From NCBI RefSeq assembly GCF_022829365.1, contig NZ_JAKSYJ010000152.1:34700-98699 (forward strand): DNA of 64,000 bases, in the 5' to 3' direction. This DNA comes from Methylobacterium sp. J-077 (GTDB lineage Bacteria > Pseudomonadota > Alphaproteobacteria > Rhizobiales > Beijerinckiaceae). Position 1 is the first letter of the stretch. Every line of letters starts with the position of its first letter. Positions 44,609-54,737 of this stretch are shown here, piece by piece. Below the pieces are notes generated by a model. The model did no database searches, was not told the origin of the DNA, and was given only the letters and a program-made list of their open reading frames with translations. A program made the translations under genes and the position numbers.

Positions 44609-45558
44609 AACAGGCCCTCCGCACCGGCCTGATCGCGGTCGCCGCGATCGTCGCGATCGGGCTCTACGCCTCGATCTTCACCGTCGGCCAAATGCAGCAG
44701 GCGCTCGTGCTGCAATTCGGCCGTGTCCGCGCCGTGCTCAACGCCACCGGCGAGGAGAAGCCCGGCCTCTACTTCAAGGTGCCGTTCGTCGAGAACGTCG
44801 TGATCTTCGACAAGCGCGTGCTCGACCTCGACCTGCCGGTGCAGACGGTGCTCACCGCCGACCGGCAGAACCTGGAGGTGGACGCCTTCGCGCGCTACCG
44901 GATCCTCGATCCGCTGCGGTTCTATCAGGCGGTCGGCAATATCGGGCTCGCCAATCAGCGGCTCGCCAGCTTCACCAATTCGAGCCTGCGCAACGTGCTC
45001 GCCCGCTCGACCCGCGACGCCATCGTCAAGACCGAGCGCGGCCAGCTGATGCACAACATCCAGGAGGACGTGAACCGGCAGGCGAAGGCGCTCGGCGTCG
45101 AGATCGTCGACCTGCGCATGACCCGCGTCGATCTGCCCGCGCAGAACTCGGCCGCGGTCTACCGGCGGATGAAGACCGAGCGCGAGCGCGAGGCCGCCGA
45201 CATCCGCGCCAACGGCGACCAGAGCGCCGCCACGATCCGCGCCAAGGCTGACCGCGAGGTCACGGTGATCCTCGCCGAGGCGACGCAGAAATCCGAACAG
45301 CTGCGCGGCCAGGGCGATGCCGACAAGAACCGGATCCTCGCCGAGGCGTTCGGCAAGGACCCGGACTTCTTCAGCTTCTACCGCTCGATGCAGGCCTACG
45401 AGACCGGGCTGAAGGGCTCCGACACGCGGCTGGTGATCAGCCCCAGCTCGGATTTCTTCCGCTACTTCAGCGACCCGCAGGGCCGGGCGACGGCTTCGGC
45501 GCCGCGTCCGCCCCGCGGGCCCACGGACCCGACCGCCTCCACCGGCGCGACGCGCTGA
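44605..45558 (+). CDS. hflC: HflC, SPFH-domain subunit of the FtsH modulator complex
   Basis: HflC is the partner of HflK (317 aa). It has an N-terminal membrane helix (GLIAVAAIVAIGLYASIFTVG), the SPFH domain (QALVLQFGRVRAVLNATGEEKPGLYFKVPF), RYRILDPLRFYQAVGN, and a long charged helix (EREREAADIRANGDQSAATIRAKADREV) that builds the cage wall, then DFFSFYRSMQAYE. The tail is Ala/Pro/Thr-rich. It begins inside the hflK stop. A 9-bp perfect hairpin GCTGGCGCC/GGCGCCAGC follows the stop at 45561-45580; it lacks a T-run and may be an attenuator or 3' stabiliser before degP. Confidence 0.95.
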   Translation: MKQALRTGLIAVAAIVAIGLYASIFTVGQMQQALVLQFGRVRAVLNATGEEKPGLYFKVPFVENVVIFDKRVLDLDLPVQTVLTADRQNLEVDAFARYRILDPLRFYQAVGNIGLANQRLASFTNSSLRNVLARSTRDAIVKTERGQLMHNIQEDVNRQAKALGVEIVDLRMTRVDLPAQNSAAVYRRMKTEREREAADIRANGDQSAATIRAKADREVTVILAEATQKSEQLRGQGDADKNRILAEAFGKDPDFFSFYRSMQAYETGLKGSDTRLVISPSSDFFRYFSDPQGRATASAPRPPRGPTDPTASTGATR

Positions 45559-45665
45559 CGGCTGGCGCCCCGGCGCCAGCGGACTACGATGCAGGACAAT
45601 CCGCGGGCGGCCGATTCCGGTCGGCGGCCCGCGAAACCGGAACCGCGTTCTTGAAGAGGTCGACC

Positions 45666-47213
45666 ATGCACCCCGTCGCGAGCGCCCCCCGGGCACCTTT
45701 CGGCCGCGCGCAGGCGCAGCCCCGCTCCCGCGCCCGCTCCCTGATGGCGGCGATCCTGGTCGGCGCCTCCGTCGCGACCGCCGCCCTGCCGGCCCCCGCC
45801 TTCGCCAAGGGGCCGGCCTCGCTGGCCGACCTCGCCGATCAGGTCACCGACGCGGTGGTCAACATCTCCGCCTCCACCACGGTCGAGGCGCGCAGCAGCC
45901 GCGCCGGGCCGCAACTGCCGCCGGGCACGCCGTTCGAGGACCTGTTCGAGGAGTTCTTCAACCGCCGCGGCGGCGGTGGCGGCAAGGGCGGGGAGCGCGG
46001 CGACAACGACACGCCGCGCCAGCAGCGCAAGTCGAACTCGCTGGGCTCCGGCTTCATCATCGACGCCTCGGGCATCGTCGTGACCAACAACCACGTCATC
46101 GGCGACGCCAACGACATCCAGGTGATCCTGCACGACGGTACCAAGCTGAAGGCCGAGATCGTCGGCAAGGATTCGAAGATCGATCTGGCGGTGCTGCGGG
46201 TGAAGCCCGCCGCCGACCATCCGCTGAAGGCGGTGCCGTTCGGGAACTCCGACACGATGCGCCCCGGCGACTGGGTCATCGCCATCGGCAACCCGTTCGG
46301 CCTCGGCGGCTCGGTCTCGGCCGGCATCGTCTCGGCCCGCGGCCGGAACATCGAGTCCGGCCCCTACGACAACTACATCCAGACGGATGCGGCCATCAAC
46401 AAGGGCAATTCCGGCGGCCCGCTGTTCAACATGGACGGCGAGGTGATCGGCATCAACACGGCGATCCTGTCGCCCACCGGCGGCTCGGTGGGCATCGGTT
46501 TCGCGGTCCCGTCGGATACGGCCAAGCCCGTGATCGACCAGCTGCGCGACTTCGGCGAGGTCCGCCGCGGCTGGCTCGGCGTCCGCATCCAGAACGTCGA
46601 CGACGCCACCGCGGAGGCGCTCAACCTCAAGGGCGGCGCCCGCGGCGCCCTGGTGGCCGGCGTCGACGAGAAGGGCCCGGCCAAGACCGCCGGGATCGAG
46701 GTCGGCGACGTGATCCTGAAGTTCAACGGCGCCCCCGTGAAGGCGTCTGGCGACCTGCCACGCATCGTCGCCTCGACCCCGGTGGGCCAGAAGGTCGACG
46801 TGGTGGTGATGCGCAAGGGCGAGGAGGTGACGAAGCCCGTCACCCTCGGCCGGCTCGACGATACCGACAAGCCGCAGCTCGCCAACCTGCGCCAGCCCGA
46901 GCCCGAGAGCGCGACCCGTCAGGCGCTGGGCCTCAACCTCTCCGGCATCACCGACGAGCTGCGCAAGAAGTTCGGGATCAAGGACACCGTGAAGGGCGTG
47001 GTCGTCACCCGGGTCGATCCGAACTCGACCGCCGCCGACAAGCGGATCCAGCCCGGCGAGGTGATCGTCGAGGTCGGCCAGGAGGCGGTGAACACCCCCG
47101 CCGACGTGACCAAGCGGGTCGACGCCCTCAAGAAGGACGGGCGCAAGTCGGTCCTGCTGCTGGTGGCGAGCGCCACCGGCGACGTGCGCTTCGTGGCGAT
47201 CGGGCTGGACTGA
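45666..47213 (+). CDS. degP: Do-family serine protease/chaperone (DegP/HtrA)
   Basis: This is a periplasmic protease and chaperone for misfolded envelope proteins (515 aa). The signal peptide ends near APAFAKG. The trypsin-like domain has the full triad: His143 (TNNHVIG), Asp173 (SKIDLAVL) and Ser249 (KGNSGGPLF). Two PDZ domains follow (GWLGVRIQNVDDATAEALNL and GLNLSGITDELRKKFGIKD). A Gly/Arg-rich loop LA (residues 99-120) resembles the regulatory loop of DegP. ATG 45666 follows GAAGAGG. It lies 107 bases after hflC, matching the common hflK-hflC-degP order. Confidence 0.95.
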   Translation: MHPVASAPRAPFGRAQAQPRSRARSLMAAILVGASVATAALPAPAFAKGPASLADLADQVTDAVVNISASTTVEARSSRAGPQLPPGTPFEDLFEEFFNRRGGGGGKGGERGDNDTPRQQRKSNSLGSGFIIDASGIVVTNNHVIGDANDIQVILHDGTKLKAEIVGKDSKIDLAVLRVKPAADHPLKAVPFGNSDTMRPGDWVIAIGNPFGLGGSVSAGIVSARGRNIESGPYDNYIQTDAAINKGNSGGPLFNMDGEVIGINTAILSPTGGSVGIGFAVPSDTAKPVIDQLRDFGEVRRGWLGVRIQNVDDATAEALNLKGGARGALVAGVDEKGPAKTAGIEVGDVILKFNGAPVKASGDLPRIVASTPVGQKVDVVVMRKGEEVTKPVTLGRLDDTDKPQLANLRQPEPESATRQALGLNLSGITDELRKKFGIKDTVKGVVVTRVDPNSTAADKRIQPGEVIVEVGQEAVNTPADVTKRVDALKKDGRKSVLLLVASATGDVRFVAIGLD

Positions 47214-47236
47214 TCTGGTCCTTCCCTGAGAGGCTG

Positions 47237-47276
47237 AGGGCCGTCGCTCCGGAAGGATGCGGCGGCCTTCGCGTTT
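47237..47276 (+). terminator. Probable terminator of degP
   Basis: An 11-bp stem (AGGGCCGTCGC with GCGGCGGCCTT, two G-U) around an 11-base loop, followed by CGCGTTTT, 24 bases after the degP stop. Confidence 0.55.
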
Positions 47277-47389
47277 TCGGGTCAGGGCCGGGCGGCTCGA
47301 CAGGGGTTGGCGGAGGCCGCATTGACGCGGCAGATCCGTGCAGCACACTGGCGTCGCGAGTCGAAGCGGCTCGGACGCACTCGAACCCC

Positions 47390-47833
47390 ATGACAGCCGT
47401 CGCCTTCGACACCCTGAAGTTCGCCCGCGCCCTGCGCGAGAAGGCGAAGCTGTCACCCGAGCAGGCCGAGGGCTTGGCGGATGCGCTGGTCGATGTCTTT
47501 GACGGAACCCCCGCGACGAAGGCTGACATCCGCGACGTTCAGGCTGAAATCCAGGCCGTTCGCGGCGATATCGAAGCGCTGAAGATCCAGACCCGCGCCG
47601 ATATCGAGGCGCTGCGGCTAACGACGCAGGCGGATAGCGAGAATCTGCGCGTTTCCACCAAAGCCGATATCAAGGCTCTCGGCCTCGAGATGAAGGCGGA
47701 TATCGAAACGACGAAAGGCGCGATCGCTTCTGCCAAGATGGAGATGGTGCGCTGGATCTTCGGTGCGATCGGCTTTCAGACGGTGGCTCTCCTGGGTGCC
47801 GTCGTCACGCTCGCCCGGATCCTGATCCACTGA
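47390..47833 (+). CDS. DUF1640-type coiled-coil membrane protein
   Basis: This is a 147-residue protein with a folded N-terminus (AFDTLKFARALREKAKLSPEQAEGLADALVDVF), a long heptad-rich coiled coil with repeats of about 11 residues (ADIEALRLTTQ, ADSENLRVSTK, ADIKALGLEMK, ADIETTKGAI), and a C-terminal membrane helix (FGAIGFQTVALLGAVVTLARIL). This matches the CCDC90/DUF1640 layout, known in eukaryotes as a mitochondrial calcium uniporter regulator. The bacterial role is undefined. It converges with serB, with 4 bases between stops. Confidence 0.82.
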   Translation: MTAVAFDTLKFARALREKAKLSPEQAEGLADALVDVFDGTPATKADIRDVQAEIQAVRGDIEALKIQTRADIEALRLTTQADSENLRVSTKADIKALGLEMKADIETTKGAIASAKMEMVRWIFGAIGFQTVALLGAVVTLARILIH

Positions 47834-47837
47834 CCCC

Positions 47838-48731
47838 TCAAGCCACGAACTCGGCCGCCCCATACCCCTGCAGGTACAAGAGCGCGGTGAGGTCGCCGTG
47901 CGCGATCCGGACCCGGGCGGCGGCCGCGACCGCGGGCTTGGCCCGGAAGGCGACACCGAGGCCGGCCTCCGCCAGCATGTCGAGATCGTTGGCGCCGTCA
48001 CCCACCGCGAGCGTCTCCGCGGGGCCGAGCCCGAGGGATTCGCGCAACTCGATCAGCGCGGCGCGCTTCTCCGCCTTGCCGACGATCGGGTCCTCCACCG
48101 TGCCGGTGAGCCGCCCGTCCGCGACGCCGAGCACGTTGGCCCGGTGCGCCTCGAAGCCGATCATCCCGGCGATCGGGCCGGTGAACAGGGTGAAGCCCCC
48201 CGAGACCAGGCAGGTCCGGGCGCCGTGCGCCCGCATCGTCCGCACCAGCGTCGGGCCGCCCGGGGTGAGGCTGAGCCGATCGGCGATCAGGCCGTCGACC
48301 GCCGCGACCGGGATGTCCCTCAGGAGCGCGACGCGCTCGCGGAGCGCCGGCTCGAACGCGATCTCGCCGCGCATCGCCCGCTCGGTGATCGCCGCGACGT
48401 GGTCCTTGAGGCCGAGCGTCCCGGCGAGCTCGTCGATGCATTCCTGCTCGATCATGGTTGAATCCATGTCGGCCAGGAACAGGCGCTTGCGCCGGTGCGC
48501 GTCGGCGGGCAGCACGGCGAGGTCGATCGGCTCGCCCGAGAGCGCGCTCCGCAGCCGCTCCGTGAGGGCGCCCGCATCGGCGGGATCGCCCGGCACCAGC
48601 ACCTCGGCGGCGACCTCTCCGTGCAGGATCCGGGGCTGGTGCTCCGTCCGCAGCACGGCGCGCGCCTCGGCCAGAACCGCGTCGGTGATGGACGGCCGAG
48701 CCGGGTTTGCTATCAGGACCGCGACCAGCAT
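47838..48731 (-). CDS. serB: Phosphoserine phosphatase
   Basis: SerB performs the last step of serine synthesis, important in serine-cycle methylotrophs. The 297-residue enzyme has an N-terminal regulatory ACT-like region (residues 1-75) and a HAD domain with [19 protein letters not shown] (Asp88 nucleophile and Asp90), [16 protein letters not shown] (motif II Ser), and [28 protein letters not shown] (motif IV). It is divergent from miaA with only 14 bases between the two start codons, so the promoters must overlap coding sequence. Confidence 0.95.
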   Translation of the reverse strand: MLVAVLIANPARPSITDAVLAEARAVLRTEHQPRILHGEVAAEVLVPGDPADAGALTERLRSALSGEPIDLAVLPADAHRRKRLFLADMDSTMIEQECIDELAGTLGLKDHVAAITERAMRGEIAFEPALRERVALLRDIPVAAVDGLIADRLSLTPGGPTLVRTMRAHGARTCLVSGGFTLFTGPIAGMIGFEAHRANVLGVADGRLTGTVEDPIVGKAEKRAALIELRESLGLGPAETLAVGDGANDLDMLAEAGLGVAFRAKPAVAAAARVRIAHGDLTALLYLQGYGAAEFVA

Positions 48732-48745
48732 CGTGGAGTTTCGCC

Positions 48746-49660
48746 TTGCCAGACCGGGAGGAGACCGGGGGGCGCCCGGCGGCGATCCTCATCGCAGGGC
48801 CCACCGCCTCGGGCAAGTCAGCGCTGGCCGCCCGGCTGGCGCTGCGCCACGGCGGCGTGGTGATCAACACCGATTCCATGCAGGTGTATCGCGACCTGCG
48901 CCGCCTCACCGCCCGGCCCGAGCCCGAGGAGGAAGCGCAGGTGCCCCATCGGCTCTACGGCCATGTCGACGGCGCCGTGAATTATTCGCTGGGGCACTTT
49001 TCCCGCGACGCGGCGGCGCTGCTCGCGGCGCTCGACGGGCGGTTGCCGGTCTTCGTCGGCGGCACCGGCCTGTACTTCCGGGCGCTGGAGCAGGGCTTTT
49101 CGGAGCTGCCGCCCGTGCCCGAGGCGGTGCGCGCGCGAGTGCGGGAGGAGGCCGAGGGGCGCCCGACCGAGGCGCTGCACGCCGACCTCGCCCAGCACGA
49201 CCCCGAGGGTGCCGCCCGCCTGCGCCCGAGCGACCGGATGCGGGTGATGCGCGCCCTGGAGATCTTTTTTGCCACTGGCCGGCCGATCGCCAGCTTCTAC
49301 GGCGACCCGGTGCCCGGCCCCCTGGCCGGCTGGAGTCTCAAAAGAATCTTCCTGGCGCCCGATCGCGCGGTGCTGCGCGCCCGAATCGACGCCCGCTTCC
49401 GGGCAATGATCGCGGAGGGCGCGCTGGACGAGGTCGCCCGCCTGCGGTCGCGAAGGCTCGATCCGATGCTGCCGGTGATGCGCGCCCATGGCGTGCCGGG
49501 CCTGATCGCCCATCTCGACGGAACGCTTTCGCTGGAAGAGGCGATCGCCCGCGGCCAGGCCGATACGCGGGCCTACGCCAAGCGGCAATTCACGTGGTTC
49601 CGCCACCAGATGGGAACGGACTGGCGCTGGCTCGATCCGGAGGCGGCGGCTGCGTTGTGA
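48746..49660 (+). CDS. miaA: tRNA dimethylallyltransferase
   Basis: MiaA adds a dimethylallyl group to A37 of tRNAs that read UNN codons. The 304-residue protein has the P-loop [18 protein letters not shown] (residues about 16-33), [11 protein letters not shown], the catalytic segment [12 protein letters not shown], and the tRNA-binding ending [43 protein letters not shown] 48746 is chosen as start: GGAG lies 7 bases upstream and it is 10 residues before the first strand. serB is divergent. Confidence 0.95.
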   Translation: MPDREETGGRPAAILIAGPTASGKSALAARLALRHGGVVINTDSMQVYRDLRRLTARPEPEEEAQVPHRLYGHVDGAVNYSLGHFSRDAAALLAALDGRLPVFVGGTGLYFRALEQGFSELPPVPEAVRARVREEAEGRPTEALHADLAQHDPEGAARLRPSDRMRVMRALEIFFATGRPIASFYGDPVPGPLAGWSLKRIFLAPDRAVLRARIDARFRAMIAEGALDEVARLRSRRLDPMLPVMRAHGVPGLIAHLDGTLSLEEAIARGQADTRAYAKRQFTWFRHQMGTDWRWLDPEAAAAL

Positions 49661-49839
49661 GGGCCGGGGCTTAGCGGGCCGCAGGCGGCTCTCCCTCCCC
49701 CTTTACGGGCTTACGGCTTCACACTTCGAGGTCGACATAAGATACGGGAGGCACTGCGGTTCTCCCTCCCCCGCAGAAGGGGAAGGGAAAGCCGCGCGCC
49801 CTGTTTCAGCCTGCGCGGGCAGACGAAAAAACGCCGCCC

Positions 49840-50709
49840 TCAGCGCTCCAGCCGCGCTACCAGGCTCGACGTGTCCCAGCGGTTGCCGCCCATGGCCTGC
49901 ACCTCGGCGTAGAACTGGTCGACGAGCGCCGAGACCGGGAGCTTGGCGCCGTTGCGGCGCGCCTCGTCCAGCAGGATGCCGAGATCCTTGCGCATCCAGT
50001 CGACCGCGAAGCCGAAGTCGAACTTGCCCTGGTTCATGGTCTTGCCGCGGTTCTCCATCTGCCAGGAGCCGGCGGCCCCCTTGGAGATCACGTCGAGCAC
50101 CGCCTCCACGTCGAGGCCGGCGCGCTTGGCGAAGTGGACGCCCTCGGACAGGCCCTGGACCAGGCCGGCGATGCAGATCTGGTTGACCATCTTGGTGAGC
50201 TGGCCGGAGCCCACCGGGCCCATCAGCCGGCAGGCCCGGGCGAAGGACCCGATCGCCGCCTCGACCTTGGCGTAGGTCTCCGGCGCGCCGCCGCACATCA
50301 CGGTGAGCACGCCGTTCTCGGCGCCGGCCTGGCCGCCGGAGACCGGGGCGTCGATGAAGCCCGCCCCCTTGGCCTCGGCGGCGGCGGCGAGCTCCCGGGC
50401 GACCTCGGCCGACGCGGTGGTGTGATCGACGAAGATCGCGCCGGGCTTCATGCCGGCGAGCGCGCCGTCATCGCCCAGCACGACGCTGCGCAGGTCGTCG
50501 TCGTTGCCCACGCAGGCGAACACGATCTCGGCGCCCGCGACGGCCTCCCGGGGCGTGGCCGCGGAGGCGCCGCCGTAGGTCTTCACCCAGGCCTCGGCCT
50601 TCGGTGTGGTGCGGTTGTAGACGGTGACGTCGTGGCCACCCTTCTTGGCGAGGTGGCCGGCCATCGGGCCGCCCATCACGCCGAGGCCCAGGAATGCGAC
50701 CTTCGCCAT
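49840..50709 (-). CDS. NAD(P)-dependent dehydrogenase, 3-hydroxyisobutyrate/tartronate-semialdehyde reductase family
   Basis: This is a 289-residue beta-hydroxyacid dehydrogenase. The Rossmann fold begins VAFLGLGVMGGPMAGHLAKKG; DHTTASAEVARELAAAAEAKG and FIDAPVSGGQAGAENG form the substrate loop; GSGQLTKMVNQICIAG carries the catalytic Lys and Asn. GarR/GlxR (tartronate semialdehyde) and MmsB (3-hydroxyisobutyrate) share these, so the substrate is uncertain; the position beside a monocarboxylate permease suits either. ATG 50709 is 53 bases after the permease gene on the same strand, which suggests an operon. Confidence 0.88.
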   Translation of the reverse strand: MAKVAFLGLGVMGGPMAGHLAKKGGHDVTVYNRTTPKAEAWVKTYGGASAATPREAVAGAEIVFACVGNDDDLRSVVLGDDGALAGMKPGAIFVDHTTASAEVARELAAAAEAKGAGFIDAPVSGGQAGAENGVLTVMCGGAPETYAKVEAAIGSFARACRLMGPVGSGQLTKMVNQICIAGLVQGLSEGVHFAKRAGLDVEAVLDVISKGAAGSWQMENRGKTMNQGKFDFGFAVDWMRKDLGILLDEARRNGAKLPVSALVDQFYAEVQAMGGNRWDTSSLVARLER

Positions 50710-50762
50710 TGTGCTCTCCTTAACGACCGCCGGATCGCTCCGGCGCGATCCCGAACGGTGGC

Positions 50763-52253
50763 TCAGCGGCCGGCCGCGACGGCCGGGTTCCGGCCGCCGA
50801 GGGTCAGCGCGGCGTTCACGACCACCGCCACGACGATGTTCACGGCGAGCGCCAGGAGCCCGGTATAGAGCGTGAGCTTCGCGTCGCCGAAGGTCAGGGT
50901 GTGCAGGGGCTTCAGCCCGTCCGACCACGCGATCAGGCTGCCGGCGACGAAGCCCACCGCCCAGCCGGCGAGCAGGGCCGGTGCGCGGAACCACGACACG
51001 TAGAGCCCGAAGATCAGGGCCGGCAGGGTCTGCAGGATCCACAAGCCGCCGAGCAATTGCAGATCGAGGGCGAACTGCGTCGGCAGGACCAGGATCGCCA
51101 CCAGGGCGCCGATCTTGACCAGCATCGAGGTGATCTTGGCGACCTGCGCCTCCCCCGAGGGGGTGACGTTCGGGTTGACGTAGGCCTTCCAGACGTTGCG
51201 CGAGAACAGGTTGGCCGCGCCGATCGACATCACCGCCGCCGGCACCAGGGCGCCGATGGCGATGGCCGCGAAGGCGAAGCCCGCGAACCAGCCCGGGAAC
51301 AGGGTCTTGAACAGGGCCGGCACCACGTCGTTGTTGCTGGTCACCTTGAGGCCCGCCGCGTGGCCCATGTAGCCCAGCATGGCGAGCAGCCCGAGCAGCA
51401 GCGTGTAGGCCGGCAGCAGCACCGCGTTCTTGCGGATCGTGTTGCCCCCCGAGGAGGCGAAGATGCCGGTCAGCGTGTGCGGGTACATGAACGCCGCGAG
51501 CGCCGAGCCGAGGGCCAGCGACGCGTAGGGCAGGACCTGCGCCGGGCTCAGCAGCGTGCCGCCCGAGCCCTTGGCCTTGAACGCCGCGTCGGCGGCGTCG
51601 AACACCGCGGCGTAGCCGCCGAGCTTCGACGGCACGATCGCCACCGCCACCAGCACCACGATGTAGATCATGATGTCCTTGACGAAGGCGATCAGCGCCG
51701 GCGCCCGCAGACCGGACGAGTAGGTGTAGAACGCGAGCACCAGGAAGGCGGCGATCAGCGGGAACTCGCCGTGCAGCCCCAGCGCCTTGATCGCCACCTC
51801 CATGCCGATCAGCTGGAGCGCGATGTAGGGCATGGTGGCGATCACGCCGGTGACGGCGACCGCGAGTTCGAGCGCCCGCGAGCCGTAGGTGCCGTACACG
51901 ACGTCGCCCGCCGTGACGTAGCCCTTGTCCTTGGCGGCCTGCCACAGCACCGGCATCACCGCGAACACGAACGGGTAGACGATGATCGTGTAGGGCAGGG
52001 CGAAGAACCCGTAGGCGCCGACCGCGTAGACCAGCGCCGGCACCGCGATGACCGTATAGGCGGTGTAGAAGTCGCCGCCGATCAGGAACCATGTGATCCA
52101 GGTGCCGAACTTCCGGCCGCCCAGGCCCCACTCGTCGAGATGGGCGAGCGTCTCGGGCCGGCGCCAGCGGGCGGCGACGAAGCCCATCACGGTCACCAGC
52201 AGGAAGAAGAAGACGAAGACCGACAGGGCCGGGATGTCGAGATCAGCGGTCAT
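50763..52253 (-). CDS. Sodium:solute symporter, MctP-like monocarboxylate permease
   Basis: This is a 496-residue inner-membrane transporter with about 13 helices, of the SSS family. Key segments are WGLGGRKFGTWITWFLIGGDFYTAYT, KGYVTAGDVVYGTYGSRALELAVAV, and ALGSALAAFMYPHTLTGIFASSGGNTIRKNA, which fit the MctP/ActP/YidK branch that moves acetate, pyruvate, lactate or amino acids such as alanine. It overlaps the DUF3311 gene by 11 bases; this pairing with a small membrane protein is typical of MctP-type systems. The dehydrogenase gene follows. Confidence 0.88.
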   Translation of the reverse strand: MTADLDIPALSVFVFFFLLVTVMGFVAARWRRPETLAHLDEWGLGGRKFGTWITWFLIGGDFYTAYTVIAVPALVYAVGAYGFFALPYTIIVYPFVFAVMPVLWQAAKDKGYVTAGDVVYGTYGSRALELAVAVTGVIATMPYIALQLIGMEVAIKALGLHGEFPLIAAFLVLAFYTYSSGLRAPALIAFVKDIMIYIVVLVAVAIVPSKLGGYAAVFDAADAAFKAKGSGGTLLSPAQVLPYASLALGSALAAFMYPHTLTGIFASSGGNTIRKNAVLLPAYTLLLGLLAMLGYMGHAAGLKVTSNNDVVPALFKTLFPGWFAGFAFAAIAIGALVPAAVMSIGAANLFSRNVWKAYVNPNVTPSGEAQVAKITSMLVKIGALVAILVLPTQFALDLQLLGGLWILQTLPALIFGLYVSWFRAPALLAGWAVGFVAGSLIAWSDGLKPLHTLTFGDAKLTLYTGLLALAVNIVVAVVVNAALTLGGRNPAVAAGR

Positions 52254-52440
52254 CGCGCACGCCCCGGTAGACGAGGTAGAGGATCAGGGAGGTGAGCGGC
52301 ACCCAGGCCAGCTGGTACCAGTAGAAGAACGGGAAGCCGAACAGGACCGGATCGCGCTGGTTGTAGAACGGCACCCACAAGAGCCCCAGGAAGGGCAGCA
52401 GCAGGAGCCACATCAGCGGCGAGCGGCGTCGGGTTTCCAT
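52243..52440 (-). CDS. DUF3311 small membrane protein, partner of the symporter
   Basis: This 65-residue protein has two helices: PLMWLLLLPFLGLLWVPFYN and FFYWYQLAWVPLTSLILYLVY, with the invariant Tyr-Asn and Pro-Phe-Phe-Tyr-Trp-Tyr-Q pattern of DUF3311. Such proteins are encoded directly upstream of SSS transporters and are thought to be small subunits. Its end overlaps the symporter start by 11 bases, so translation is coupled. The upstream 216 bases are a divergent promoter region shared with cstA. Confidence 0.88.
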   Translation of the reverse strand: METRRRSPLMWLLLLPFLGLLWVPFYNQRDPVLFGFPFFYWYQLAWVPLTSLILYLVYRGVRDDR

Positions 52441-52656
52441 GGTCCGGTCCGGTCGAGGAAAACGGCTCAGTTACAGATGTCCGCCGTTACACATAGCGTT
52501 CATCGTGCGGTCTCGGGCGCTGCATCACAGTTCGGATCGCTTGCGTCAACGGGAGGCCGATAGGATAAACCGGACCTGTCGCACGGGATCAACGAATCCC
52601 GGCCGGCGGCTCCCCGGAGCCGTCCGAGCCCGAGGCGGCGTTCTGGGAGGGACGAG

Positions 52657-54729
52657 ATGGGTACGGCGCTCGGCAGGCAACTCCGCGACCATGGGCCCTG
52701 GGCCCTCGTGGGAGCGCTCGGCGCCGCGGCTTTGGCGATCGTGGCGACCCAGCGCGGCGAGACGATCAACGCCCTCTGGGTCGTGGTCGCGGCGGTCTGC
52801 GTCTACCTCATCGCCTACCGCTACTACTCGAAATTCATCGCCGACAAGGTGATGCGCCTCGACCCGAAGCGCGCGACGCCGGCCGTGCGCCACAACGACG
52901 GGCTCGATTACGTGCCCACCAACCGCAGCGTCCTGTTCGGCCACCATTTCGCGGCGATCGCGGGGGCGGGCCCGCTGGTCGGACCGGTGCTCGCCGCGCA
53001 GATGGGCTACCTGCCCGGCATGCTGTGGATCCTGGCCGGCGTGGTGCTCGCCGGCGCGGTGCAGGACTTCATGGTCCTGTTCGTGTCGATGCGCCGGGAC
53101 GGCCGGTCGCTCGGCGAGCTGATCCGGGCCGAGCTCGGCACCGTGCCGGGCATCATCGCGCTGTTCGGCACCTTCCTGATCATGGTGATCCTGCTGGCCG
53201 TGCTGGCGCTGATCGTGGTCAAGGCGCTGGCCGAGAGCCCGTGGGGCACCTTCACGGTGATGTCGACGATCCCGATCGCCATGCTGATGGGCGTGTATGC
53301 GCGCTACATCCGCCCGGGCCGGATCGGCGAGGTCTCGGTCCTCGGCTTCGTCCTCTTGATGCTGGCGATCCTCGGCGGCGGCTCGGTGGCCGCGAGCCCG
53401 GTCTGGGGCCCGGCCTTCACCTTCACGGGCCCGCAGCTGTGCTGGATGCTGATCGGCTACGGCTTCGTGGCCTCGATCCTGCCGGTCTGGCTGCTGCTGG
53501 CGCCGCGGGACTACCTCTCGACCTTCCTCAAGATCGGCACTATCGTCGGGCTGGCGCTCGGCATCGCGGTCGTCGCGCCGCACCTGCAGATGCCCGCGAC
53601 GACCAAGTTCATCGACGGCACCGGGCCGGTCTGGGCCGGCAGCCTGTTCCCGTTCCTGTTCATCACCATCGCGTGCGGCGCGGTCTCGGGCTTCCACGCC
53701 CTGATCTCGTCGGGCACGACGCCGAAGCTGATCGCCAGCGAGGCGGATGCCCGCTTCATCGGCTACGGCGGCATGCTGATGGAATCGTTCGTGGCGATCA
53801 TGGCGCTGGTCTCGGCCTGCGTGATCGACCCGGGCGTGTACTTCACCATGAACTCGCCCGCGGCGCTCGTCGGCACCACGCCGGAGACCGCGGCGGCGGC
53901 CGTCACCAAGCTCGGGTTCACCACGACGCCCGACATCATCACCCAGACCGCCGCGGATGTCGGCGAGCGCACGATCATCTCCCGGGCCGGCGGCGCCCCG
54001 ACGCTCGCGGTCGGCATGGCCCACATCATCTCCTCGGCCATCGGCGGCAAGGCGATGATGGCGTTCTGGTACCATTTCGCGATCCTGTTCGAGGCCCTGT
54101 TCATCCTCACGGCGGTCGATGCCGGCACCCGCGCCTGCCGCTTCATGGTGCAGGACCTCGTCGCCCTGGCGGTGCCGTCGTTCAAGAACACCACCTCCTG
54201 GGGGCCGAGCATCGCGGCCACCGCGATCGCGGTCGGCGCCTGGGGCTACTTCCTGTACCAGGGCGTGACCGACCCGCTCGGCGGCATTAACACCCTGTGG
54301 CCGCTGTTCGGCATCTCCAACCAGATGCTGGCCGCGGTGGCGCTGACGCTCTGCACCGTGGTGATCTTCAAGATGAAGCGCGAGCGCTACGCGTTCGTGA
54401 CCGTCATCCCGACCGCGTGGCTGTGCCTGTGCACCCTCACGGCCGGCTGGCAGAAGATCATGTCCGCCGACCCCAAGATCGGGTTCCTGGCCCATGCCGA
54501 GCGCTACGCGACGGCCGCCGCCGAGGGCAAGCTCCTGGCCCCGGCCAAGACCGCCGACCAGATGGCGCAGATCATCCTCAACGACCGGATCGACGCCGTG
54601 CTGGCGGCCCTGTTCATCGGCCTCGTGGTCGCCATCGCGGGCTTCGGCATCGCCGCCTGCCTGAAGGCGTGGCGCGCCGATCGCTGGACCGCCCGCGAGA
54701 CCGATCCGCGCCTGGCCGCGGCCGAGTAG
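52657..54729 (+). CDS. cstA: Carbon starvation protein A (peptide/pyruvate transporter family)
   Basis: CstA is an inner-membrane transporter (690 aa, about 16-18 helices) for peptides or pyruvate, induced on carbon limitation in E. coli. Diagnostic segments are KRATPAVRHNDGLDYVPTNRSVLFGHHFAAIAGAGPLVGPVLAAQ, DYLSTFLKIGTI, GAVSGFHALISSGTTPKLI, and FFALTAVDAGTR-like FILTAVDAGTRACRFMVQDL. MGTALGRQLRDHGPW is a plausible cytoplasmic start. It is followed 8 bases after the stop by its usual partner ybdD. The divergent neighbour is also a carboxylate transporter. Confidence 0.93.
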   Translation: MGTALGRQLRDHGPWALVGALGAAALAIVATQRGETINALWVVVAAVCVYLIAYRYYSKFIADKVMRLDPKRATPAVRHNDGLDYVPTNRSVLFGHHFAAIAGAGPLVGPVLAAQMGYLPGMLWILAGVVLAGAVQDFMVLFVSMRRDGRSLGELIRAELGTVPGIIALFGTFLIMVILLAVLALIVVKALAESPWGTFTVMSTIPIAMLMGVYARYIRPGRIGEVSVLGFVLLMLAILGGGSVAASPVWGPAFTFTGPQLCWMLIGYGFVASILPVWLLLAPRDYLSTFLKIGTIVGLALGIAVVAPHLQMPATTKFIDGTGPVWAGSLFPFLFITIACGAVSGFHALISSGTTPKLIASEADARFIGYGGMLMESFVAIMALVSACVIDPGVYFTMNSPAALVGTTPETAAAAVTKLGFTTTPDIITQTAADVGERTIISRAGGAPTLAVGMAHIISSAIGGKAMMAFWYHFAILFEALFILTAVDAGTRACRFMVQDLVALAVPSFKNTTSWGPSIAATAIAVGAWGYFLYQGVTDPLGGINTLWPLFGISNQMLAAVALTLCTVVIFKMKRERYAFVTVIPTAWLCLCTLTAGWQKIMSADPKIGFLAHAERYATAAAEGKLLAPAKTADQMAQIILNDRIDAVLAALFIGLVVAIAGFGIAACLKAWRADRWTARETDPRLAAAE

Positions 54730-54737
54730 GGACCGCC